Shown one piece after another: positions 52,769 through 61,769 of a stretch of DNA of 64,000 bases. Each line of letters opens with the position of its first letter. Positions within the stretch are counted from its first letter, which is position 1. Source of the stretch: an uncultured Rhodospirillales bacterium. GTDB taxonomy: Bacteria > Pseudomonadota > Alphaproteobacteria > ATCC43930 > CGMCC-115725. A program made the position numbers and the translations under genes. The notes beneath the pieces were generated by a model that searched no databases, was not told where the DNA came from, and saw only the letters and a list, made by a program, of their open reading frames with translations. Location: NCBI GenBank assembly GCA_903828515.1, contig CAIKMD010000007.1, forward strand, positions 1,458,706 through 1,522,705, written 5' to 3'.

Positions 52769-53258
52769 CGACGGACGCGAGTTCGTCATTACCCGGCTCA
52801 TCGATGCGCCGCGCGAGATGGTGTGGCGCGCCTTCACCGAGGTCGAGCATCTGAAGCATTGGTGGGGGCCGAAGGGCTTCACGATGATGTCGTGCACGCT
52901 CGACCTGCGCGTCGGCGGCACTTTTCATTACGGCATGAAATCCCCCGAGGGCTATGAGATGTGGGGCAAGTGGATTTTCCGCGAGATCGTGGCGCCCGAA
53001 CGGCTCGGCATCCTGGTTTCCTTTTCCGATAAGGACGGCGGCATCACGCGTCACCCGATGGCGCCCGATTGGCCGGCGCAGATGCAAGGCACCTCGATCT
53101 TCACCGAACAGGGCAACAAGACGCTGCTCACCAACCGGACGATCGCGTTCGATGCGACCGAGGTCGAGCGCAAGATGTTCGAGGACGGATTCGCCAGCAT
53201 GGAGCAGGGCTTCAGCGGCACCTACGATCAGCTCGCCGAATACCTGAAGAAGATGTGA
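52752..53258 (+). CDS. SRPBCC (AHSA1-type) protein 1
   Basis: A 168-residue START-like protein with a hydrophobic pocket. FVITRLIDAPREMVWRAFTE and LKHWWGPKGFTM are signature segments. The start is GTG at 52752 inside the ArsR gene. Such proteins are routinely co-transcribed with ArsR regulators; their ligands are seldom known. It is the first of three related genes in a row. Confidence 0.9.
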   Translation: MAERNSDGREFVITRLIDAPREMVWRAFTEVEHLKHWWGPKGFTMMSCTLDLRVGGTFHYGMKSPEGYEMWGKWIFREIVAPERLGILVSFSDKDGGITRHPMAPDWPAQMQGTSIFTEQGNKTLLTNRTIAFDATEVERKMFEDGFASMEQGFSGTYDQLAEYLKKM

Positions 53259-53269
53259 GGGGCGGGATC

Positions 53270-53722
53270 ATGGTCGAACGCGAAGTCGTCATCACCCGCA
53301 TCTACGATGCGCCGCGCGCCCTGGTGTGGAAAGCGTGGATTGACCGGGCATCGATGCAGCAATGGTGGGGCCCGAAGAGCTTCACCAATCCGGTCTGCGA
53401 ACTGGACGTTCGCATCGGCGGCGCCTGGCACATCGTGATGCGCGCACCCGACGGCACCGACTATCCGTGCGGCGGGGTCTATCGCGAGATCGTCGAACGC
53501 GAACGCCTCGTCTTCACCAACATCGCGACCGATCCAGCCGGGAAGCCGATCCTCGACGGGTTGACCACCGTCACCTTCGCGGATGAAGGCGGGAAGACGA
53601 AGCTGACCCTCGAAACCCGCGCTACCGCGCTGGTCGATTACGCGGCGGCCTATCTCGACGGCATGGAAGCGGGCTGGAGCCAGTCGCTCGACGGCCTTGC
53701 CGATCTCGTCGCTAAACATTGA
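53270..53722 (+). CDS. SRPBCC (AHSA1-type) protein 2
   Basis: A 150-residue relative of its neighbours. VVITRIYDAPRALVWKAW and MQQWWGPKSFTNPVCELDVRIGG match the first copy's core. The ATG at 53270 starts 11 bases after the previous stop and is preceded by a GGGGCGGG stretch. Cytoplasmic, ligand unknown. Confidence 0.9.
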   Translation: MVEREVVITRIYDAPRALVWKAWIDRASMQQWWGPKSFTNPVCELDVRIGGAWHIVMRAPDGTDYPCGGVYREIVERERLVFTNIATDPAGKPILDGLTTVTFADEGGKTKLTLETRATALVDYAAAYLDGMEAGWSQSLDGLADLVAKH

Positions 53723-53732
53723 GGAGGATAGG

Positions 53733-54206
53733 ATGACCGAACGTACCACCCATCACGCGACTTTCACCATCGAGCGCGACTTTCCGGTATCGCCCGCGCT
53801 GGCGTTCAGGGCCTGGGCCGATCCGAAGGCCAGGGCGGTCTGGTTCGTCGGGCCCAAGGACAAATGGTCGGAGATCAGCCGCGAGGCCGATTTCCGCATC
53901 GGCGGGCGCGAGCAGGTTTCGGGGACGCATGAGGGCGGGATGGTATCGGCTTTCGATGCTCGCTATCTCGACATCGTGCCCGACCGGCGCATCGTCTATT
54001 CCTATGTCATGCACTTGGACGACAAGCTGATCTCGGTCTCGCTCGCCACGGTGGAGTTCGAAAGCAACGGCAAAGGCACGCATCTGATCGTGACCGAACA
54101 GGGTGTCATGCTCGACGGGTTCAGCGATCCGGGCGCGGCCGGCCGCAAGCATGGCACCGAGGGGCTGATGGACCGTCTCGCGGAATTCCTCGGCCGCGCG
54201 GGATGA
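53733..54206 (+). CDS. SRPBCC (AHSA1-type) protein 3
   Basis: A 157-residue relative with FTIERDFPVSPALAFRAWADP and a less conserved middle (KDKWSEISREADFRIGG). The ATG at 53733 follows GAGGAGGA. It is the last gene of the ArsR operon and ends two bases before the convergent MarR gene. Confidence 0.9.
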   Translation: MTERTTHHATFTIERDFPVSPALAFRAWADPKARAVWFVGPKDKWSEISREADFRIGGREQVSGTHEGGMVSAFDARYLDIVPDRRIVYSYVMHLDDKLISVSLATVEFESNGKGTHLIVTEQGVMLDGFSDPGAAGRKHGTEGLMDRLAEFLGRAG

Positions 54207-54208
54207 TG

Positions 54209-54652
54209 TTACGACAACGCGCGCAAGCCTTCGCGCAACGTCGCGGGATCGGGCCGCGACAGCAGGCGGTCGATATCGGCATGGGTCCGGCGCCACACCG
54301 GCAAGGCCGTCGCGAGCAGCGCGCGGCCCGACGCGGTCAGCGTCAGGTGCCGCCCGCGCCGGTCTTCCTTGTCGATCGCGATCTTCACCAGCCCGTCGCG
54401 TTTCAGCGGTTTCAGGTTGGCAGTGAGGGTGGTGCGATCCATCGCCAGAACGTTGGCGACCGCGCTGATGCCCGGCTTCTCCATGCGGGTCAGCGCGAAC
54501 ATCAGCGAGAACTGGCCGCTGGTCAGGCCAAGCGGCCGAAACGCGTCGTCGAAGCGCCGCGCCACCGCGCGCGCCGCGCGTTGAAGGTGGAGGCACAGAC
54601 ACTCGTTGACCCTGAGCGGATTTGCATCGGCAAGTTTCGCGCGGGTTGACAT
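54209..54652 (-). CDS. MarR-family transcriptional regulator
   Basis: A 147-residue winged-helix dimer. LTSGQFSLMFALTRMEKPGISAVANVLAMDRTTLTANLKPLKRDGL-type text is the helix-turn-helix core and DKEDRRGRHLTLTASG the wing. A perfect 12-base palindrome lies 12 bases before its start and probably controls it and the divergent propeller gene. Ligand unknown. Confidence 0.92.
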   Translation of the reverse strand: MSTRAKLADANPLRVNECLCLHLQRAARAVARRFDDAFRPLGLTSGQFSLMFALTRMEKPGISAVANVLAMDRTTLTANLKPLKRDGLVKIAIDKEDRRGRHLTLTASGRALLATALPVWRRTHADIDRLLSRPDPATLREGLRALS

Positions 54653-54663
54653 GGATTTATTAT

Positions 54664-54675
54664 GTTGATATCAAC
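54664..54675. promoter_or_regulatory. GTTGATATCAAC palindrome, candidate MarR operator
   Basis: A perfect 12-base inverted repeat in the 62-base gap between the divergent MarR and propeller genes. Its centre, TTGATATCAA, resembles operators of the MarR family. Position suggests autoregulation and control of the divergent gene. Confidence 0.65.
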
Positions 54676-54714
54676 CTAAAAGTCAAGCCAAGAGCAAGGC
54701 GGAGGCGGCAAGGG

Positions 54715-55797
54715 ATGGCGACGAAAACCCTCGTCCTGATCGGCACGACCAAGGGCGCGTTCATTCTCGAAAGCGACGCGGCGCGCGCGGCGTGGCACGT
54801 GCGCGGTCCGTTCTGCGACACCTTGCCGATGAATCACGTGATTGCCGATCCCGCGACGGGCACGATCTACGCCGGCGGCGGCAATGCCTGGTTCGGCGCG
54901 TCGGTGTGGAAGTCCGAGGATCTCGGCGCGAGCTGGACGAAGTCGAACGCGGGCCTGACCTATCCCGACGGCGAAGACGCGATCAAATCGGTCTGGAGCC
55001 TCGCGCCGGGTGGTGGACGGCTCTATGCGGGCGTGCAGCCGGCGGGACTCTTCCGCAGCGACGACGACGGGCAATCGTGGCGGCACGTGTCCGGCTTGCG
55101 CGATCATCCGACGCGGCCGCAATGGCAACCCGGCGGGGCGGGGCTGATCCTTCATTCGCTGCTGCGTCACCCGACCGACGAGCGGCAACTCTGGGTCGGC
55201 ATTTCCTCGGTCGGTGTCTTTCAAACAACGGACGGCGGCGAAACTTGGCAGACGCGCAACAGCGGTACGCGCTGCGACTACAACCCGGAAGAGGCGCGCT
55301 ATCCCGAGTTCGGCCAATGCGTCCATTCGCTGGTCATGGCGCCGGGGACGCCCAATCTTCTCTATCAGCAGAATCATTGCGGCATGTATTCGAGCGACGA
55401 CGGCGGCCTTCATTGGGAGAGCATCGAGAAGGGGCTTCCCTCGACTTTTGGTTTTCCAGCGGCGGTTCATCCGCGCGATCCGGCGACGCTTTTTCTCGTG
55501 CCGCTCAACGGCGACCAGGTCGGCCGTTATGTACCCGACGGCAAGACCGCGGTGTGGCGCTCGCGCGACTGCGGCGGGACATGGGAGGCGCTGCGCGACG
55601 GCCTGCCGCAAAAGAACGCTTTCATCTGCGTGTTGCGTCAGGCGCTCGCCACCGACCGGCGCGATCCGGCCGGAGTTTATTTCGGCACGACCTCGGGAAC
55701 CCTGTTCGCCAGCGCCGACGAGGGCGACACCTGGACCGCGATCGCCGAGCATCTGCCGACGATCCTGTCGGTCGAGACACTGGTCGTCGACGCATAA
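54715..55797 (+). CDS. Asp-box beta-propeller protein (sialidase/VPS10-like)
   Basis: A 360-residue protein with at least six Asp-box motifs (SxDxGxxW): SEDLGASW at 67-74, SDDDGQSW, TTDGGETW, SSDDGGLHW, SRDCGGTW and SADEGDTW. They mark the turns of a propeller like those of sialidases and photosystem II factors. There is no signal peptide, so it is cytoplasmic, and no sialidase Arg triad can be assigned. It is divergent from MarR across the operator and followed by a PhnB-like gene 18 bases later. Confidence 0.85.
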   Translation: MATKTLVLIGTTKGAFILESDAARAAWHVRGPFCDTLPMNHVIADPATGTIYAGGGNAWFGASVWKSEDLGASWTKSNAGLTYPDGEDAIKSVWSLAPGGGRLYAGVQPAGLFRSDDDGQSWRHVSGLRDHPTRPQWQPGGAGLILHSLLRHPTDERQLWVGISSVGVFQTTDGGETWQTRNSGTRCDYNPEEARYPEFGQCVHSLVMAPGTPNLLYQQNHCGMYSSDDGGLHWESIEKGLPSTFGFPAAVHPRDPATLFLVPLNGDQVGRYVPDGKTAVWRSRDCGGTWEALRDGLPQKNAFICVLRQALATDRRDPAGVYFGTTSGTLFASADEGDTWTAIAEHLPTILSVETLVVDA

Positions 55798-55815
55798 GCA
55801 AAGAGGAGAAGACCG

Positions 55816-56226
55816 ATGCAGATCCAACCCTATCTGTTCTTCGACGGCCGCTGCGAAGAGGCGCTCGATTTCTATAAAAAGGCGGTCGGCGCCGAGGTGA
55901 CGTCGCTGATGCGCTGGAACGAAGCGCCCGAGCCGCAGGACGCCTCGATGGTGCCGCCGGGTTCCGAGAACAAGATCATGCATACGTCGTTTCGTGTCGG
56001 CGAGACCGAGGTGCTGGCCTCGGACGGGCATTGCGCCGGCAAGCCGAATTTCCAGGGCTTCTCGCTGACCTTGCAGGTACCGAACGAAGCCGAGGCCAAA
56101 CGCCTGTTCGCGGCGTTGAGCGAGGGCGGGGAGGTGCGCATGCCGATGGCCAAGACGTTCTTTTCGCCCTGTTTCGGCATGCTGGGCGACAAGTTCGGGG
56201 TCGGCTGGATGGTCTGGGTGGCGTGA
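55816..56226 (+). CDS. VOC-family protein (PhnB-like)
   Basis: A 136-residue vicinal-oxygen-chelate fold protein. QPYLFFDGRCEEALDFYKKAVGAEV and PGSENKIMHTSFRVGETEVLASDG are typical of the PhnB/3-demethylubiquinone methyltransferase-like group, and KTFFSPCFGMLGDKFGVGWMVW closes it. No clear enzyme role is known for this group. The last codons and stop are duplicated in tandem just downstream. Confidence 0.9.
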   Translation: MQIQPYLFFDGRCEEALDFYKKAVGAEVTSLMRWNEAPEPQDASMVPPGSENKIMHTSFRVGETEVLASDGHCAGKPNFQGFSLTLQVPNEAEAKRLFAALSEGGEVRMPMAKTFFSPCFGMLGDKFGVGWMVWVA

Positions 56227-56249
56227 GCTGGATGGTCTGGGTGGCGTGA
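56204..56249 (+). repeat. Exact 23-base tandem duplication at the PhnB-like stop
   Basis: The 23 bases 56204-56226, which include the last seven codons (..WMVWVA) and the stop, are repeated exactly at 56227-56249. The second copy is untranslated. It looks like a recent slippage event. Confidence 0.9.
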
Positions 56250-56410
56250 GGCCACCCCTTGCCAACCCGTTCTTTTTGCACTAAATAACCGCCTCTTCTT
56301 TACTCAAACCCTCACGCGGGGATGCGAGCCTGTTGCAAGGCTTCGCTCCGGTGTTGGCCGAAAGGCCGATATTCCCCCGCGGCGGATCAACCGGAAAAGG
56401 AACCGTTTTC

Positions 56411-57199
<789 letters not shown>

Positions 57200-57228
57200 A
57201 CTCTCTCGCCTGAAGAAGGAACGAAACC

Positions 57229-58152
57229 ATGGCTGAAATCACCGCATCCCTGGTGAAGGACCTGCGCGAGAAAACCGGCGCGGGCATGATGGACTGCAAG
57301 AAGGCGCTGACCGAGACCGCGGGCGATCTCGAAGGCGCGGTTGACTGGCTGCGCAAGAAGGGCCTCGCCGCTGCCGCCAAGAAGGCCGGGCGCACCGCGT
57401 CCGAAGGCCTTGTCGGCGTCGCCGTCAAAGGCAATGTCGGCGCCGTGGTCGAGGTCAATGCCGAGACGGATTTCGTCGCGCGCAACGACACGTTCCAGAA
57501 ATTCGTCGCCGGCGTCGCCGAGCTCGCGCTCACCCATGTCGACATCGATCGCCTGAAGGCCGCGCCGTTCCCCGGCACCGGCCGCAATGTCGGTGAGGAA
57601 ATGGCTCACCTTATCGCCACGATCGGCGAGAATATGACGCTGCGCCGGATGGCGCGGCTTCACGTGCCGCATGGCGCGGTCGGCGCTTACGTCCATAACG
57701 CGACGGCGCCGAACCTCGGCAAGATCGGCGTGCTCGTCGCGCTCGAATCGACCGGTCCGGCGGACAAGCTCGCTCCGGTCGGCCGGCAATTGGCGATGCA
57801 TGTCGCCGCGGCAAAGCCCGCCTATCTCGACATCGCCGCCGTGCCCGCCTCGGACCTCGCGCGCGAACGCGACGTGCTGAAAGAGCAGGCGAAGGCGAGC
57901 GGCAAGGCCGATGCTGTCGTCGAAAAGATGGTCGAAGGCCGCCTGCGCAAGTTTTACGAGGAAAGCGTGCTGGTCGAGCAGATCTTTGTCGTCGACGGCG
58001 AGACCAAGGTCTCGAAGGTCGTCGACGCGGCAGCCAAAGAAGTCGGCGCACCGGTCAAGGTCGCCGGTTTCGAGCGGCTGGTGCTGGGCGAGGGCATCGA
58101 AAAAGAAGCCTCCGACTTCGCCGCCGAAGTCGCCGCGACGCTGAAGCACTAA
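57229..58152 (+). CDS. tsf: Elongation factor Ts
   Basis: A 307-residue nucleotide exchange factor for EF-Tu. [20 protein letters not shown] is the family signature, TDFVARN the second, and the C-terminal helical region is normal. It follows rpsB. Unlike the common rpsB-tsf-pyrH-frr order, the next gene is on the other strand. Confidence 0.96.
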   Translation: MAEITASLVKDLREKTGAGMMDCKKALTETAGDLEGAVDWLRKKGLAAAAKKAGRTASEGLVGVAVKGNVGAVVEVNAETDFVARNDTFQKFVAGVAELALTHVDIDRLKAAPFPGTGRNVGEEMAHLIATIGENMTLRRMARLHVPHGAVGAYVHNATAPNLGKIGVLVALESTGPADKLAPVGRQLAMHVAAAKPAYLDIAAVPASDLARERDVLKEQAKASGKADAVVEKMVEGRLRKFYEESVLVEQIFVVDGETKVSKVVDAAAKEVGAPVKVAGFERLVLGEGIEKEASDFAAEVAATLKH

Positions 58153-58164
58153 GCCCGAAAGGGC
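58153..58164. terminator. Short GCCC/GGGC hairpin after tsf
   Basis: GCCC-GAAA-GGGC follows the tsf stop directly, in the 13-base gap before the convergent small membrane gene. It lacks a T run, so it is a weak terminator candidate. Confidence 0.35.
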
Positions 58165-58165
58165 G

Positions 58166-58390
58166 TCACTTCGGCATCAGCATGTCGCTCATCAGCCGGA
58201 TGAGCTCGACATAACTGCGCAATCCCACATAAAGCACGCCGGAGCCCAGCGCTCCGGCGGCGACCCACCAGATCGACGCGCCCAGCGCGAGCGCAACGAC
58301 GCCCGCTGCCACCGGCGCCAGCGCCACGACCGCGGCAATCACGCCGCCATGGCGATCCAGAAGTTTCAGGGTGGGATACTGCTCCGACAT
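58166..58390 (-). CDS. Small two-helix membrane protein
   Basis: A 74-residue protein with two hydrophobic segments (GGVIAAVVALAPVAAGVVALAL and WWVAAGALGSGVLYVGL) and a short C-terminal tail (SYVELIRLMSDMLMPK). I do not recognise a named family with certainty. It lies convergent to tsf and divergent from the tRNA-Leu gene. Confidence 0.65.
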   Translation of the reverse strand: MSEQYPTLKLLDRHGGVIAAVVALAPVAAGVVALALGASIWWVAAGALGSGVLYVGLRSYVELIRLMSDMLMPK

Positions 58391-58462
58391 GCGCGCAGCA
58401 TAGTGGCTCGAATCGGAAAATCGACCCCGAAAACCGAACAGGCAAAACCCGAACCCGCCTGC

Positions 58463-58468
58463 TAGAAT
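58463..58468 (+). promoter_or_regulatory. TAGAAT -10 element of tRNA-Leu
   Basis: TAGAAT lies ten bases before the mature tRNA 5' end. No clear -35 element is seen. Confidence 0.4.
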
Positions 58469-58477
58469 CGCGCCCGT

Positions 58478-58566
58478 GCCCGCTTGGCGGAACTGGTAGA
58501 CGCAACGGACTTAAAATCCGTTTTTGAGAAATCGAAGTGCCGGTTCGATTCCGGCAGCGGGCACCA
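58478..58566 (+). tRNA. tRNA-Leu (anticodon UAA)
   Basis: The acceptor stem pairs GCCCGCT (58478-58484) with AGCGGGC, followed by the discriminator A and an encoded CCA at 58564-58566. The anticodon stem ACGGA/TCCGT encloses CTTAAAA, giving UAA. The T arm GCCGG-TTCGATT-CCGGC is perfect. A long variable arm is typical of leucine tRNAs. It borders an AT-richer islet. Confidence 0.97.
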
Positions 58567-58586
58567 AAAAATCGACTTGGCCTCTG

Positions 58587-59018
58587 TTAAAGATGTTCGA
58601 TCTCTACGTCGCCCCATTTTTCTTTTAGATATTCGGCTACTAGCCGACGATGACAATAGTGAGGCTTATCTTCGCTGCAAAGCAAACAACCCTCGTCCAA
58701 GCTTGCACGATCGAAATCCTCGATCTTGCGCCGCGCCATTAAGTCGAGAAATTTCTGCGCATACGCTGCCCATCCGCCCTTCGATTTTCGATACTCGTCT
58801 AGGATATCCTGGGTCGGGGCTAATTGAGGCGTATGAACGTAACCGATATCGCAAATTGACTTAGCAAAGTATCGAAGGTCGTCTTTTTTTGCGAAACCTG
58901 ACAACTGAGACACGTTGTTTAATCGGACATCAACAAGCTTTTTAACACCTGCCCGCGATAACCGCGCGAAGAATGACTCAGCGGATGTTTTTGTAAATCC
59001 GATTGTAAATAATTTCAT
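58587..59018 (-). CDS. DUF488 protein, short form
   Basis: A 143-residue protein of the DUF488 family. LFTIGFTKTSAESFF, KLVDVRLNNVSQLSGFAKKDDL and LLCSEDKPHYCHRRLVAEYL are the three conserved blocks, with the Cys and CHRR pair late in the protein. It overlaps the upstream DUF488 gene by four bases. The function of DUF488 proteins is not established; the conserved Cys and His suggest catalysis. Codon use is AT-richer than the chromosome around it. Confidence 0.85.
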   Translation of the reverse strand: MKLFTIGFTKTSAESFFARLSRAGVKKLVDVRLNNVSQLSGFAKKDDLRYFAKSICDIGYVHTPQLAPTQDILDEYRKSKGGWAAYAQKFLDLMARRKIEDFDRASLDEGCLLCSEDKPHYCHRRLVAEYLKEKWGDVEIEHL

Positions 59019-59644
59019 CGGGTCGCTCTGGATGTGCCTTGATCGACTAGTTCGTTGGGGGCTGGCGATTCTCGATAAGCTATTTCATTGCTTTGCCGTG
59101 AGTAAGCTTCCGAGACGACCTCATCATTCGATCGAAACATGTCGTTTTGCGGAATTCCCAATTTTAATATGAGACGCTCTATGGCGTGTGCGTGTTCTTC
59201 TAATTCGCCGTTGGCGTGGATATGCTTGACGTTAATGCCTTCTGCAAATAATTCGCGCGCGACCAGTATTGTTCTGTGACAGTCCAGGGGCTCTTTTTCC
59301 GCGCACATTAGCGCAATACGATAGGTGCTTGCGCCGTCTTTAACTCGCGTGATGCCGTGTTTAAATAACGTGGTCTTGGCTAGAAGATCGTATTGAACCT
59401 GTCCGTTTATGTAACAAGTGTCATCGTCCGACCGGGCGCCGAGCTCTTTGCCTAAAAAAACATACTTAATATTTTCCGCGTGTAATGCGTCTTTCAGCGT
59501 ATCACGGTTGAACTGAGGGTTCATTCGGCTGTGGGGCTGTGAACGCACGTCGCAAACGGCTGTTATCGAATGGCGCTTTAGCAACCCAATCAGTTTTTCA
59601 GCCGGGTGGTTCGAATGTCCGATCGTATAAACTGTGTCGGTCAT
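59015..59644 (-). CDS. DUF488 protein, long form
   Basis: A 209-residue relative of the next gene. YTIGHSNHPAEKLI, CDVRSQPHSRMNPQF, LGKELGAR and ALMCAEKEPLDCHR are the canonical DUF488 motifs. About 55 extra residues follow the domain and are unlike the short form. The two copies are strongly diverged, so they are not a recent duplicate. It begins eight bases after the dual-OB gene and is in one operon with it. Confidence 0.88.
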   Translation of the reverse strand: MTDTVYTIGHSNHPAEKLIGLLKRHSITAVCDVRSQPHSRMNPQFNRDTLKDALHAENIKYVFLGKELGARSDDDTCYINGQVQYDLLAKTTLFKHGITRVKDGASTYRIALMCAEKEPLDCHRTILVARELFAEGINVKHIHANGELEEHAHAIERLILKLGIPQNDMFRSNDEVVSEAYSRQSNEIAYRESPAPNELVDQGTSRATR

Positions 59645-59652
59645 GGGAACAC

Positions 59653-60363
59653 CTATTCAGTGGCAATGCGATCCGGAGTGAGAAGAGTGGCGACCAGTTT
59701 GATCGCAAGCCCATTGATAGCTTCAGCTAAACTGATGCAAAGTCTCGCCTCATTTATTTTATATGATCCATCGGCACCTGCAAAATACTCAGCTTCAGCC
59801 CAAGGGTCAGTAACCACGAAGTTGTAGAGCGCTCCATTAAGTTGGAATTTGGCTCGAACTTTTCTTTTAGATCCGCCGCCGTATTGCGATTCTTTTCCGA
59901 CGGATATTTCTAGCTTTGAGGGGGCGATCAGTAGAAGGGAACTGGTGAGGCTGTTTGCAGCCGCTTGTGGAATTTTATCATTCACACCGTGAAAGCTGGA
60001 TTCCAAATTTAGCCAGAGTGGTCCAGGTACTTTATCGGTTGCGTCTTTTATCTGGTCCCATGTCGCGGTCGACTGCTTTTCCCAATAGTAGTCGCTTGCG
60101 ATCAGATGATTCTCGGTTTGATGGGCGTGCGGGCGGGACTCTAGCATCGGTATAGTTACGATGTCTGGAACGTCAGCCGAAGTACCGTTTTCGTATTGAA
60201 GGTCTGCTTCGGAGATCGCGTGACCATTCTCTGCGTTTATTGGTCGAATCCAACTCCCGATTTTCCCATTTACGATTTCTTTGCCTGCGACGCACCTTCC
60301 CCCAGGGCGTCTAGAGTTTGCGAGGCAGAGGATGGTCTTTTCGTATTTTGGCTCTTCAGGCAT
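59653..60363 (-). CDS. Dual-OB-domain-like protein
   Basis: A 236-residue protein that begins KTILCLANSRRPGGRCVAGKE and ends with GLAIKLVATLL. The opening and the block RKVRAKFQLNGALYNFVVTDPWAE resemble proteins called dual OB domain-containing, known to occur beside DUF488 genes. No catalytic motif is evident, so it may bind nucleic acid or a nucleotide. It is first in the three-gene reverse-strand operon that reads towards tRNA-Leu. Confidence 0.7.
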   Translation of the reverse strand: MPEEPKYEKTILCLANSRRPGGRCVAGKEIVNGKIGSWIRPINAENGHAISEADLQYENGTSADVPDIVTIPMLESRPHAHQTENHLIASDYYWEKQSTATWDQIKDATDKVPGPLWLNLESSFHGVNDKIPQAAANSLTSSLLLIAPSKLEISVGKESQYGGGSKRKVRAKFQLNGALYNFVVTDPWAEAEYFAGADGSYKINEARLCISLAEAINGLAIKLVATLLTPDRIATE

Positions 60364-60584
60364 GCGCTAAAATATGTCCTCGTGTGCCAAAGTAAAAGAA
60401 TTATCTCTCGATTCGAACCTTTATTAAAAGCGTTCCTTGATTCTCTGTTGCTTTCGCGCTGAGGTGACTGGGCTGTTGCGTTCGACGGGCTTACTTCCCC
60501 AACATCAGCTATGTGATCTGTGCGATTTGGTGGGCTATCGTCGAAGAAATATATTGCTCCATTGACCCTTTGAGGCCTACCTCC
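60364..60584. other. AT-rich gap at the distal edge of the islet
   Basis: No gene is supported here. The first half is AT-rich and probably holds the promoter of the reverse-strand dual-OB operon (ATAATT and similar hexamers on the reverse strand). GC rises again towards the binding-protein gene. I found no copy of the tRNA 3' end. Confidence 0.5.
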
Positions 60585-61700
60585 ATGTACGATCTCTCTC
60601 GCCGCTCGCTCCTTCGCGCCGGCACCGCCGCGCTTGTCGCCGGCATCGCGCCCTTCGGCATTGCCCGCGCTGCCGACGACTGGCAGGCCGAGTGGGCGCG
60701 CACCATCGCGGCGGCGAAGAAAGAAGGGGCGGTGGTCGTCTGCGCGTCGTCCAATCGCAGCCGGCGGGATTTCATCATTAAGGAATGGCAGAAGGCCTAT
60801 CCCGAGATCGAGTTGTCCTATCAGGTCGTCGGGGGCACGAGTTTCGTGCCGGCGACGGTGACCGAGCGCAGCGCGGGCAAATATCTCTGGGACGTCTTTC
60901 ACAACGGGCCGCCCTCAGGACTGTCGGCGATCCATGCGGGGCTGCTCGATCCGCTCATTCCCGAATTCATCCTGCCCGAGGTCAAGGACCCCGCAGTGTG
61001 GGGCGGCTGGGACAAGGCGTTCTACGATCCCGAGCATCAATACATGCTTGGCTTGTTCAGCGACATCACCGCGCCTTATTACAACGCGCGCAAGCTGAAG
61101 CCGGAAATCGCGCAGAAGCTCGGCCTCAAGGTCCTGCTCGAACCGGAGATGAAGGGCAAGATCTACTGGTTCGATCCGCGCGTGCAGGGGCCGGGCGCGC
61201 CCTATCTCGCGCTGTTCGATCATCTGCTCGGCAAGGAAAATCTGCGCAAGATTTTGACCGAGCAGGACGTGGTCTTCGTCGCCAACGACAACGAAGTCGC
61301 GGCGGCCGTCGTGCGCGGACGCGGCGTCATCGGCATCGCCAACCGGCCCGGCGAGGCATTCCAGGAATACAAGGCAGCCGGGCTCGATCTCGATATCCGT
61401 CCGTTCGGCAATGGCCCCGATGCCGGCTATCGCGGCACCGGCGGCGGCACCGTCGCCGTGTTCAACAAGCGGCCGCATCCGAACGCGGCACGGCTTTTCG
61501 TCAACTGGATCGCGACGCGCGCGATGGGCGAGGGGCTTTCGAAGGCGCAGGATCTCAATTCCGCCCGCAATGACGTGCCCTCGCTCGATCCGCGTTTCGC
61601 GGCGATCCCCGGCGCCACCTATCTCGACGCCCAGCGTGAGGAATACGATGTCCTTGTTCGCCAGTGGCAGCAGGAGCTGAAAACAATCCGTCCGCAGTGA
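60585..61700 (+). CDS. Extracellular solute-binding protein with Tat leader
   Basis: A 371-residue receptor of the PotD/iron-type class. SRRSLLRAGTAALVAGIAP is a twin-Arg leader. WARTIAAAKKEGAVVVCASS starts the mature protein and YYNARKLKPEIAQ and TGGGTVAVFNKRPHPNAARLFVNW are typical of iron(III)/thiamine/phosphonate-type receptors. No cognate ABC genes are adjacent; an MFS carrier follows. Ligand unknown. Confidence 0.85.
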   Translation: MYDLSRRSLLRAGTAALVAGIAPFGIARAADDWQAEWARTIAAAKKEGAVVVCASSNRSRRDFIIKEWQKAYPEIELSYQVVGGTSFVPATVTERSAGKYLWDVFHNGPPSGLSAIHAGLLDPLIPEFILPEVKDPAVWGGWDKAFYDPEHQYMLGLFSDITAPYYNARKLKPEIAQKLGLKVLLEPEMKGKIYWFDPRVQGPGAPYLALFDHLLGKENLRKILTEQDVVFVANDNEVAAAVVRGRGVIGIANRPGEAFQEYKAAGLDLDIRPFGNGPDAGYRGTGGGTVAVFNKRPHPNAARLFVNWIATRAMGEGLSKAQDLNSARNDVPSLDPRFAAIPGATYLDAQREEYDVLVRQWQQELKTIRPQ

Positions 61701-61769
61701 ACGCGGGCGCTGTAGGGTGCGGGTCGCTGAGCCTCGCGCGCGCGGCTCGTTGACCGGGGGATTTTTTCG

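Noticed and set aside
60364-60584. Direct repeat of the tRNA-Leu 3' end as an attachment site for the islet
   Set aside because: Only an eight-base T-loop-like match on the other strand (near 60410) was found; this is too short, and no integrase is present.
60270-60902. A 210-codon reverse-strand open frame over the islet edge
   Set aside because: It crosses the composition boundary, is antisense to a Tat-leader binding protein and has no recognisable domain.
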